Below, in pieces: positions 44,379 through 51,548 of a stretch of DNA of 64,000 bases. Both the position numbers and the translations under genes were made by a program. The DNA comes from Roseomonas sp. AR75 (lineage in GTDB: Bacteria; Pseudomonadota; Alphaproteobacteria; Acetobacterales; Acetobacteraceae). A model generated the notes under the pieces. It saw only the letters and a list, made by a program, of their open reading frames with translations, made no database searches and was not told where the DNA came from. The stretch is taken from the NCBI RefSeq assembly GCF_005222815.1, contig NZ_STGB01000001.1, positions 186,001 to 250,000 on the forward strand, read 5' to 3'. Every line of letters begins with the position of its first letter. The first letter of the stretch is position 1.

Positions 44379-46020
44379 GCGCAGCTCCGCCCTGCCTTTC
44401 CGCGGCCTGGAGCTGCACGGCCAGGGCATCTGGCGGCGCGACCGCGTCACCCGCGCCCTGGACTTCATGCAGGCGCACGGCCTCAACGCACTGGTGCTGC
44501 ACGAGAGCGACCTGGTGCACCATGTCGTCTATCCCCGGCGCTACTTCGATCCGCATGCGCTGTGGCGCGACGTACCGAGCCGGCGCGGCGAGAATGCGAT
44601 CTTCAACAACCGGGCCTATCTCCACTCCCTCCTCGCCATGGCCGGCGCGGCCGGCGTCGAGACCTGGGTGAATGTCAAGGAGATCGGCTTCTCCGACGAG
44701 GTGCTGGCGCTGTGGCCGGAGCTGTTCAAGGGCGGCGCAATCTGCCCGAGCGAGCCGTTCTGGTCGGACTACATCGCCGCCAAGACCGACGAGTTGCTCG
44801 GCGACTTTCCAGCCCTCGCCGGCATCATCGTCAGCTTCGGTTCGCAGGAAAGCCGAGCGTCGCGCGTGCAGCACCGCTGCCGCTGCGATCTCTGTGCCGC
44901 GCAGACGCTCGAGGATTGGTATGGTGGCATCATCGCGGCGATGCATGGGCCGGTGGCGCGGCGCGGCAAGCGGCTGGCGGTGCGGGACTTCGCCTACAAG
45001 CCGGAGGACCATGCGCCCCTGATCGCCGCCATGCGCAAGGCGCCGGGCGATGTCGTCTTCAGCATCAAGGCGATGCCGCATGATTTCTACATCACCTTCC
45101 CCGACAACCCCGCGCTGGGCGCGCTGCGGGAGCGAGAGCAATGGGTGGAGTATGACTGCCTGGGCCAGTTCTTCGGTTGGGGCATCATGCCCTGCCTGGT
45201 GCTCGACGATCTCGCAGCACGCCTGCCGCGCTGGCGTGCGAAAGGCGCGGGCGGGGCCATCCTGCGCATCGAGTGGGAGCGCATCAACGACCTCGATGCG
45301 CTGGACAACCTCGCGGCCCTCAACCTCATGGCGGGTGCGGCGCTGATCGGGGGCGATGCATCCTTGGAGGCGGAGGAACTCTGCCGCCGCTGGCTGCGCG
45401 CTGAGGGCCATGTTGAGAGCGGCGCGGCCTGGCTGGCGGACGTGCTGAGGGCGACACTGCCCGTGGTGCGCGGCACGGTCTACACGGATGGCTTCGTCAC
45501 TGCCGACAACAGCATGCTGCCGCGCAGCGTCGCGCGCGCCTGGTGGGGCGCCGAGGTGCGCGATAGCCTCGCCTGCTGGGTGCCGGAGCGCGTGGAGGAT
45601 CTCCGCCTCGACCGATCGCGTCTGGCGGAATTGCTGGCGGAGAAGGACAGGGCGCTGGCCGCGACGCGGCTCTTGGCGGCGCGCGTTGAGGAGGGGGCGC
45701 CCGGCCTTGATGTCCGGCTGCATGCGGCTATCCGTGCGGCCTTCCGCTATTTCGAGCCCTGGGTCGAAGGCCATTGTCTCGCTGCGCGGGTCTGTCTTCT
45801 CGCGCGGTTCGTTGCGCAGCAGGGCGAGGCGGCAGGGGCGGAGGGTCGCGCGGAATTGCGACAGGCGGTGCATGCGTTGGAAGCTTGCGCCGCGCGCCTT
45901 GCGCCGCTCTCCGACGATCCCACGGTTCCGCACCAGGTCGTCATGCTTCTGGACCATCGCCGCGCCCGCGACACCGCAGCCGAGGGAGCCGTCCTGGCGG
46001 GCGTTGCGTCGGGGGGATGA
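44368..46020 (+). CDS. TIM-barrel-like carbohydrate-active protein, paralog 3 of 3
   Basis: The 550-residue product aligns along its length with the two minus-strand paralogs: LPFRGLELHGQGIWRRDRVT, NALVLHESDLVHHVVYPRRY, LAGIIVSFGSQESRAS, SIKAMPHDFYITFPDNPA and WVEYDCLGQFFGWGI. It retains the cysteine motif as HRCRCDLC (near 44871-44895). The resemblance to GH67-like glycosidase barrels is weak and functional only by inference. No signal peptide is seen. It is co-transcribed with the LacI gene, whereas the other two paralogs lie across the divergent promoter with the Bug protein. All three are probably under the same regulator and act on related substrates. Confidence 0.75.
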   Translation: MAPERSSALPFRGLELHGQGIWRRDRVTRALDFMQAHGLNALVLHESDLVHHVVYPRRYFDPHALWRDVPSRRGENAIFNNRAYLHSLLAMAGAAGVETWVNVKEIGFSDEVLALWPELFKGGAICPSEPFWSDYIAAKTDELLGDFPALAGIIVSFGSQESRASRVQHRCRCDLCAAQTLEDWYGGIIAAMHGPVARRGKRLAVRDFAYKPEDHAPLIAAMRKAPGDVVFSIKAMPHDFYITFPDNPALGALREREQWVEYDCLGQFFGWGIMPCLVLDDLAARLPRWRAKGAGGAILRIEWERINDLDALDNLAALNLMAGAALIGGDASLEAEELCRRWLRAEGHVESGAAWLADVLRATLPVVRGTVYTDGFVTADNSMLPRSVARAWWGAEVRDSLACWVPERVEDLRLDRSRLAELLAEKDRALAATRLLAARVEEGAPGLDVRLHAAIRAAFRYFEPWVEGHCLAARVCLLARFVAQQGEAAGAEGRAELRQAVHALEACAARLAPLSDDPTVPHQVVMLLDHRRARDTAAEGAVLAGVASGG

Positions 46021-46432
46021 CCGCGGCACCACGGACCCAGGTGAGTTCGTGCTCGCCCCGCAGCCGCGGGATCCACCGCCGCCCCAGCATTCGACCTCGA
46101 TAGCGCCCGCGCCCGCCGGCACGATCCGTGGCTCCGGCCTTGTAAGCAATCTGCGACAGCGCGGCGAGCGTGCCGGCTTCGTGGAAGCGCACCGAAGGCC
46201 GGATGGCCGGCAAGGCGAGAGCGGCACCGGCTGCCTGGGCGAGCTTCGCCAGCGCCGGCTCCGGCGTGCGCCCCGGCGCCATCGACCCGACACAGGAGGT
46301 GGCCTCGCACCCCGGCCGTACCTCCGCGAACCTCGGCACGTCGGGTGCGAGCGGCAAGCGGCGGGGGTTGGTAAGCCGCCCAGTATAGCTCATCCAAGTC
46401 GCCAGGTTCGGAGAGAGGCTGGAGCGAGCCAT
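45941..46432 (-). CDS. Hypothetical protein, doubtful
   Basis: A 163-codon frame with mostly G or C at third positions lies in the 525-bp gap between the third TIM-barrel paralog and the tRNA. The middle (TPEPALAKLAQAAGAALALP) looks protein-like. The C-terminal ~27 codons are antisense to the end of the neighbouring gene and are Arg/Gly/Pro-rich. I recognise no family. No clear ribosome site precedes ATG 46432, and an internal ATG at 46393 is possible. Apart from this frame I see nothing in the gap. Confidence 0.25.
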   Translation of the reverse strand: MARSSLSPNLATWMSYTGRLTNPRRLPLAPDVPRFAEVRPGCEATSCVGSMAPGRTPEPALAKLAQAAGAALALPAIRPSVRFHEAGTLAALSQIAYKAGATDRAGGRGRYRGRMLGRRWIPRLRGEHELTWVRGAAVIPPTQRPPGRLPRLRCRGRGDGPEA

Positions 46433-46519
46433 GTCTGGGCTTCGTCCCGCTGGCGCATCCGCCAGCCCGCGCGCGAAGCCCGCGGAAAACCTGCGCCCCG
46501 CGACGCCGGCCCGCCTTAC

Positions 46520-46546
46520 GGGAGAAGGTTCGTATCGGGAGAAGGT
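46520..46546. repeat. Short direct repeat beside the tRNA gene
   Basis: GGGAGAAGGT occurs at 46520-46529 and again at 46537-46546, touching the 3' end of the tRNA. It is a 10-bp direct repeat with a 7-bp spacer. No function is evident. Confidence 0.6.
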
Positions 46547-46621
46547 GGCGTCCCGTACGGGATTCGAACCCGTGTTACCAACGTGAAAGGCTGGTGTCCT
46601 AGGCCTCTAGACGAACGGGAC
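46546..46621 (-). tRNA. tRNA-Glu (anticodon UUC)
   Basis: Read on the minus strand, the 76-base gene has a 7-bp acceptor stem (GTCCCGT with ACGGGAC), a D-arm with CTAGAGGCCTAGGAC, an anticodon loop CTTTCAC giving UUC, the T-loop GGTTCGAATCC, discriminator G and an encoded CCA end. All stems pair by eye. It is transcribed opposite to the GH71/99-like gene. No prophage junction is visible at its 3' end. Confidence 0.95.
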
Positions 46622-46760
46622 CTCGGCATCCGTGACGCATCGCAGCTTGGCGGCCCGACATCCTCGGCTCATCAGCCCTTCGTCGGGGCTGAGGCGAGGA
46701 ACGCGGCTGCGGCTGCGACGCTGGCGACAGCGGAAGCGGGGGGTGCATAGCTTCTGAAGG

Positions 46761-46790
46761 CGCGCCGCGCTAGCCCCCCGGCGCGGCGCG
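46761..46790. terminator. Strong GC stem-loop between the beta-rich gene and the tRNA gene
   Basis: CGCGCCGCGC (46761-46770) and GCGCGGCGCG (46781-46790) form a perfect 10-bp stem with a 10-base loop, 39 bp past the stop of the minus-strand gene at 46830. There is no T-run, so intrinsic termination is uncertain. Confidence 0.4.
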
Positions 46791-46829
46791 ATGCGCGCCG
46801 GATGCGGCGCCTCGGCCAGGCACGGCGCG

Positions 46830-47267
46830 TCAGGCTTCCCGGCGGAAATACACCGCGAAGACGGCGGCGCCGAGCACCCGTCCGTCCTCGCTGCCGAACT
46901 GCTTCGGCGATGCCGAATCGGGCGTATCGATGGTGAGGACGTTGGAGCGGGCGCGCAGCAGGCTGACCGGAAAGTTCATGATGAGGATGCGGCGATGCGT
47001 GACGAAGAAGGACCCGGTGCGCACGCCGTTCAGATAGATGAAGACGTTCTGGCCCGGCAGGCCCGGCGGGCGCTTGAACACGTCGAGCTCGACCATCAGG
47101 TCTGCCATGCCGGTGCGGCTGCGGCCGGTCTCGTCGAAGTCGAAGGTGATCTCGCCCCAGCGGCCCATCTGCCAGATGAACCCGTCCTCTGGCGGGGCGA
47201 ACCCCTCGATGATCACGCCCGCATCCGCCCAGGCCCGCACGTCGAGGACATCCTGGAAATTCTTCAA
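46830..47267 (-). CDS. Small beta-rich (carbohydrate-binding-like) protein, paralog A
   Basis: The ~145-residue product shares with that of 51075-51548 the motifs GFxxPExGFIWQxGRxGExxFDF, VELDxFxxPxxxxGQNVxxYLNGxRxGS, LLRxxxNVLTxDxPD and DxRVLGAxxFxxxFR. These resemble the beta-sandwich tails found on Acetobacteraceae and Methylobacterium glycosyltransferases, including the last part of 51545-56164. I infer a carbohydrate-binding or glycan-assembly accessory role; no enzyme motif is seen. The start is uncertain: TTG 47267 follows a GGAG and matches the start of the paralog, while TTG 47330 would add 21 codons but overlaps a palindrome. Confidence 0.65.
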   Translation of the reverse strand: MKNFQDVLDVRAWADAGVIIEGFAPPEDGFIWQMGRWGEITFDFDETGRSRTGMADLMVELDVFKRPPGLPGQNVFIYLNGVRTGSFFVTHRRILIMNFPVSLLRARSNVLTIDTPDSASPKQFGSEDGRVLGAAVFAVYFRREA

Positions 47268-47328
47268 GGCCCAACGCTCCGCTGCAAAGGAAGTACGATC
47301 CCGGTGAGATGACAGGTTGTTTCCTTGC

Positions 47329-47340
47329 AACCCGCGGGTT
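47329..47340. promoter_or_regulatory. 12-bp palindrome in the divergent region
   Basis: AACCCGCGGGTT is a perfect palindrome between the divergent starts of the beta-rich gene and the GH71/99-like gene. It may be a regulator site; no regulator gene is adjacent. Confidence 0.35.
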
Positions 47341-47450
47341 CGTCAACCCGCCTTGCGCGCAAGGAATGCCTGTTGTGCAACTGTCATGCGCGCGCGGCGA
47401 ACACGCGGCCAAGTGCGGTGCGCGAATCTGCGGCAAGGAGGGAGCCTGCG

Positions 47451-48728
47451 ATGAAGGGTGCCATGCGTCGCCGTCTGCTGCTTTCCGCGGCCAGCGCTGC
47501 CTTTGCGATACCGGCGCTGCGGCGTGCTGCGGGATCGCCGCGCCATGCGACGCTGCAGCGGCGCCATGTCGTCGGCTACCAGGGCTGGTTCGTCTGCCCG
47601 GACGAGCAGAATCGCGACGACTGGTTCCACTGGTTCCATCGTATGCAGGACGGCCAGCTTCGGCCGACCTTCGACATGCTGCCCGACACCTCGGAGCTGG
47701 AGCAGGGCGAAGGCTGCCCGACGCCGTGGACCGATCGTGCCGGCCGGCCGGTGCGGCTGTTCACGGCCCAGGATGCGCGCACGGTGCGGCGGCACTTCCG
47801 CTGGATGCGGGAATACGAGATCGACGGCGCGGCCGTGCAACGCTTCGTCTCCATCCTGTCGCATGCGCGACGGCGGGCGCAGGCGGACCGCATGCTGGCC
47901 CATGCGCGTGCCGCGGCAGAGGCGGAGGGACGGGCGATGTTCCTCATGTACGATCTCAGCGGCACGGATGACCAAGGCCTTCGAGCGCTTGTCGAGGATT
48001 GGCGGCGACTGGTGGAGGAGGGGCAGTTGCGCAGCCCGGCCCAGCAGTTCCACGGCGGGCGGCCCGTTCTCGGCCTCTGGGGCCTTGGTTTCCGCGACCG
48101 GCCCTTGACCCCGGAGGCAGTTCTGGAGGCGCTTTCGGCCTTGCGTGGCGTCGCGGGCGCCGAGGGTCTGAGCGTGGTGGCCGGCGTTCCGGCATTCTGG
48201 CGAACCGGCACGCGCGACGCTGACCCGTCTTTGCGCTGGCGGGAGGTGTATGCGTCGGTGCAGGTGCTGAGCCCCTGGACGGTGGGGCGGTATGCCGACG
48301 CGGCGGGCGCCGACACCTATCTGCGCCAGGTCCTGCGCCCGGACATGGCTGCGGCAGGCGCCGCGGGGCAGGAGATGCTGCCGGTGATCTTCCCCGGCTT
48401 CTCTTGGTCGAACGTGATGAAGGCGCGTCAACGGGAGGCTCGGCTGAACCAGATCGCCCGCCGCTGTGGCGGCTTCTATTGGCGCCAGGCGGCGAATGCC
48501 GTGAATGCAGGCGCCGGCATGCTCTACACCGCGATGTTCGACGAAGTCGACGAGGGCACGGCAATCTTCAAGCTGGTGCCGGATCGAGCAGGCCAGCCGG
48601 CCGAACCGGCCTTCGTCCCGCTCGATGCAGATGGCTGTGCGCTTCCGGCAGACTGGTATCTGCAACTGGCGCGCGGGATAACGCGTGGACTCCGGGGCGG
48701 GAGATTGCCTGCTCAGCCGGATATCTGA
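47451..48728 (+). CDS. Secreted glycoside hydrolase family 71/99-like protein
   Basis: The 425-residue product starts with an Arg-rich leader and hydrophobic segment (MKGAMRRRLLLSAASAAFAI), a probable Sec or Tat signal. Next come RHVVGYQGWFVCPDE and a DDWFHWFHR segment, the usual opening of GH71/99-like proteins, then FRWMREYEIDGAAVQRFVS, MFLMYDLSG, PVIFPGFSWSN and MLYTAMFDEVDEGTAIFK, which fit the barrel strands of that group. GH99 enzymes cleave internal alpha-mannosidic bonds; the substrate here is unknown. AAGGAGG lies about 10 bases before ATG 47451. It opens the plus-strand glycan cluster. Confidence 0.8.
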   Translation: MKGAMRRRLLLSAASAAFAIPALRRAAGSPRHATLQRRHVVGYQGWFVCPDEQNRDDWFHWFHRMQDGQLRPTFDMLPDTSELEQGEGCPTPWTDRAGRPVRLFTAQDARTVRRHFRWMREYEIDGAAVQRFVSILSHARRRAQADRMLAHARAAAEAEGRAMFLMYDLSGTDDQGLRALVEDWRRLVEEGQLRSPAQQFHGGRPVLGLWGLGFRDRPLTPEAVLEALSALRGVAGAEGLSVVAGVPAFWRTGTRDADPSLRWREVYASVQVLSPWTVGRYADAAGADTYLRQVLRPDMAAAGAAGQEMLPVIFPGFSWSNVMKARQREARLNQIARRCGGFYWRQAANAVNAGAGMLYTAMFDEVDEGTAIFKLVPDRAGQPAEPAFVPLDADGCALPADWYLQLARGITRGLRGGRLPAQPDI

Positions 48729-48823
48729 TCCGAGGCGTCGAGGGCTTAACCCGGCCCGGTTGACGTCGCGCCTGCAGACAGGCACGCGATTACCGAGGGT
48801 TGTGCGGGACCAGGAGGCCGCTG

Positions 48824-49804
48824 ATGCTGACAGACGATGAGATACGTACGGCGTGGCGCCTTATCCTTGGCCGCGAACCAGAAAACGACCGGATCTATGA
48901 GTTGCATCGATCACACGAAAGTATCGAAGCGCTTCGACAGATCCTGTTGCAGTCGCCAGAGTTCCGGCAGAAGTTTGCAATGACAACTAAGGTCGTCGGT
49001 GCACTTCGTCTTGCACTAAATCCGATAAGCTCCAGCACGGCTGAGCCCGATGCGATGCGGCGAATGTTCGAGCGCATTCAGGCTGAGTGGACCAAGTTGG
49101 GTGAGGCCGAGCCTTACTGGTCGGTCTTGACCAATCCCCGGTTCAAGGCTGGAGCCTTCGAAGAAAACAAGGAGGATTTTTTCCGCACCGGCGAACGCAA
49201 CCTCGATCTGGTTCGCGCGGCATTGGCCCGAAACCGCCTTGAGCTTGTTGAGAACGGCACCTGCACAGAACTAGGGTGCGGTGTGGGACGGGTATCGGTG
49301 CAGTTGGCGGGTCTGTTTGCCCATGTCCATGGTTACGACATATCGCCTGGGAATCTTGCCCTTGCGGAGTATCATGCCAAGGAATTTGGCATCAAAAATG
49401 CATCATTCCATCTCCTAAAAGATATCACTGGCTACAACGGAATTCAACCATTCGATTTTTTCTTTTCTGTTATTGTTCTTCAACATAATCCCCCGCCCGT
49501 GCAGCGCGTTGTGCTAGAAAAAATTGTTGAAAAAGCAAATCCAGGCGCCATTTTGTTCTTCCAAGTTCCGACTTACAGCGCGCGATACAGGTTCGATCCC
49601 GAGACGTATCTTGCTAGTGCGCCAGCCGAGATCGAGATGCACGTGTTGCCCCAGGCCGATGTTTTTGAAATACTTACGGCAGGTGGCTGTCGAGTTCTGG
49701 AAGTGATGGAAGATACAGCTACTGGGCAGCCCGATTGGATCTCCAACACGTTCCTGGCGCAGAAAGTTGGAGAGAACGGCACCGTTGGCAAGGTTCGTAA
49801 CTGA
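48824..49804 (+). CDS. SAM-dependent methyltransferase with DUF4214-like N-terminal domain
   Basis: The 326-residue product has an N-terminal ~50-residue segment (LTDDEIRTAWRLILGREPEN ... LLQSPEFRQ) of the DUF4214 type often fused to glycan-modifying enzymes. A class I methyltransferase follows, with motif I TELGCGVGRVS (148-158), HGYDISPGNL, and VIVLQHNPPP. It probably methylates a sugar or glycan terminus. The start ATG 48824 is fixed by AGGAGG six bases upstream. Base composition is clearly lower in GC than its neighbours, with T-rich runs near 49455-49490, which points to acquisition from another source. Confidence 0.8.
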   Translation: MLTDDEIRTAWRLILGREPENDRIYELHRSHESIEALRQILLQSPEFRQKFAMTTKVVGALRLALNPISSSTAEPDAMRRMFERIQAEWTKLGEAEPYWSVLTNPRFKAGAFEENKEDFFRTGERNLDLVRAALARNRLELVENGTCTELGCGVGRVSVQLAGLFAHVHGYDISPGNLALAEYHAKEFGIKNASFHLLKDITGYNGIQPFDFFFSVIVLQHNPPPVQRVVLEKIVEKANPGAILFFQVPTYSARYRFDPETYLASAPAEIEMHVLPQADVFEILTAGGCRVLEVMEDTATGQPDWISNTFLAQKVGENGTVGKVRN

Positions 49805-49894
49805 GACGGCGGGCTTACGATGGGCGATGACATTCATATGCCTTGCCTGTCGAGAGCCGGCGGCCCTAGCGTCTTTGGGTGAACACTCGGGAAG

Positions 49895-51043
49895 ATGATG
49901 CCGGTTAAGCTCGAAAAATTGCATCTCCATATCGGCCTGGAAAAAACCGGCACGTCGAGTGTTCAGCTGTTCTTTGCGAAGTCGCAACCCGGCCTTCTTC
50001 GCACTGGGCTGCTTTATCCCATGACCTTCCGGCCGCGGCCAGAGTTCGACAACCACGCTGGCCTCGCTGCTGCAGCGCAACTCGACGACAGCGATGCCGA
50101 GATGACCCGACTGTCGCCGCGGCAGGCCGGCGAGTCGAGAGCCATGATGCGCGATCGGCTTGCCGGCAGCTTTATGCAGGAACTCGCCGAGCATCGTGCT
50201 ACCATTGCGGTGATCTCGAGCGAGCATCTCTCCTCGCGGCTGCGCTCCATCTCCGAGGTCCGCAATGTCGCGGACATGCTGGGTCGGATCGACGTCCGCG
50301 AACTGGCGGTTCACGTCATGCTTCGCAACCAAGTGGACATGGCTGCATCCTGGTACGCCACGACAATTAAGGGAGGCGAAACGCGCCATCTCGACCAGAT
50401 CCAGTTGCCGGAGTTGCTGCCCTATCTGAGCTTTGCGGCTGTCATAGACCGGTGGCGCGTAGCGTTTGGCGCTTCTGCGATGCGCGTCTACAGCTTCGAC
50501 GAACTGCGCGCCAAGGGCATAGACGCCGTCGAACAGATGCGACGTGTGACGGGAGTGCCCGACGAAATTCCCTATCCGCGGCGGCGTAGCGTCAATGCTT
50601 CTCTCAACCGTCAAACCGCAGAGATCGTTCGTCGCATGAACGTCCTGGGCCGCCATCGATTCCGCGTTGAGAGTTGGGATGATGTCGTCGAAACACTGAG
50701 CGTGCATGGCAGCGGCGAGCGGATCCGGCTTCCTCGGGCACTGCATCTGGGAATTGTCCGAGCCTTCGAGCGCGAGAACAGGGACGTTGAACAGCGCCAT
50801 TTCGAAAACCGTCGTGTCCTTGCAAGCTCAAGCCCGAAGCCCGGCGACGAAAACGTCCGAGTCCAACTGACGGCACATGACCTCATTTCGCTGATCCGCG
50901 AACTCGCGGCGCGTCAGGGGCAGCCAGAGGGCCCGATTCCCCTGGGTGAGGAAGCGCTCCTCGGACGGATCGCCGAACTCGCGGAGGCGCTCGGCCGGGC
51001 CGTGCGGCTTGGCACGGCCGCTCCGGCCGGCGCGCGATCTTGA
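49895..51043 (+). CDS. Sulfotransferase-like protein
   Basis: The 382-residue product begins with LHLHIGLEKTGTSSVQLFF (residues 9-27). KTGTSS has the form of the 5'-phosphosulfate loop of PAPS-dependent sulfotransferases, and ISSEHLSSR near residue 110 and LRNQVDMAASWY near 145 fit the 3'-phosphate-binding strand and helix (RxPxxxxxSxY-like). It would transfer sulfate from PAPS to a glycan hydroxyl. Similar genes occur in polysaccharide clusters of Alphaproteobacteria. Two ATG codons overlap the start (49895, 49898). It follows the methyltransferase by 90 bp on the same strand. Confidence 0.75.
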   Translation: MMPVKLEKLHLHIGLEKTGTSSVQLFFAKSQPGLLRTGLLYPMTFRPRPEFDNHAGLAAAAQLDDSDAEMTRLSPRQAGESRAMMRDRLAGSFMQELAEHRATIAVISSEHLSSRLRSISEVRNVADMLGRIDVRELAVHVMLRNQVDMAASWYATTIKGGETRHLDQIQLPELLPYLSFAAVIDRWRVAFGASAMRVYSFDELRAKGIDAVEQMRRVTGVPDEIPYPRRRSVNASLNRQTAEIVRRMNVLGRHRFRVESWDDVVETLSVHGSGERIRLPRALHLGIVRAFERENRDVEQRHFENRRVLASSSPKPGDENVRVQLTAHDLISLIRELAARQGQPEGPIPLGEEALLGRIAELAEALGRAVRLGTAAPAGARS

Positions 51044-51074
51044 CACGACGTTGTCTGGGTCGCGCTATCCGCCG

Positions 51075-51548
51075 ATGGACCGATCGCGTCGCATGTTCAC
51101 GTGGGACAACTTCCTGGACTTCCGGGACGGTCCAAGCCTCGACGTCGGCTTCAATGGCTTTTCGACGCCGGAGAACGGTTTCATCTGGCAGGTCGGCCGC
51201 TTCGGCGAGGTCATCTTCGATTTCGAGTCACCCTCGCGCTGTGGCACGCCCGAGGCCGAACTGATCGTCGAACTCGACGCGTATTGCGGCGCGCCGCGTG
51301 AGGCCGGGCAGAATGTACTCGTCTACTTGAACGGCTATCGTTTGGGATCGGTCCTGCTCACGCGAAGCCGCGTGCTGCTGCGGCGTTTCGATTGGCACCT
51401 CCTCCGACGCAAGGGGAACGTGCTGACGCTCGATGCGCCCGACGCGGCGCGCCCGACATCGCCAGGCACGCAGGACACGCGCGTGCTGGGCGCAAGGCTG
51501 CTTTCCCTGCAATTCCGCCCCGCACCGCCTGATCCTCGGGCGGGATGA
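51075..51548 (+). CDS. Small beta-rich (carbohydrate-binding-like) protein, paralog B
   Basis: The ~157-residue product is a paralog of the one encoded at 46830-47267, sharing GFSTPENGFIWQVGRFGE, VELDAYCGAP, GQNVLVYLNGYRLGS, NVLTLDAPD and TRVLGARLLSLQF. No catalytic motif or signal peptide is visible. Its stop overlaps the ATG of the giant glycosyltransferase (ATGA), so the two are translationally coupled and probably act together in glycan assembly. ATG 51075 was chosen, with ATG 51093 as alternative. It follows the sulfotransferase-like gene by 31 bp. Confidence 0.7.
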   Translation: MDRSRRMFTWDNFLDFRDGPSLDVGFNGFSTPENGFIWQVGRFGEVIFDFESPSRCGTPEAELIVELDAYCGAPREAGQNVLVYLNGYRLGSVLLTRSRVLLRRFDWHLLRRKGNVLTLDAPDAARPTSPGTQDTRVLGARLLSLQFRPAPPDPRAG

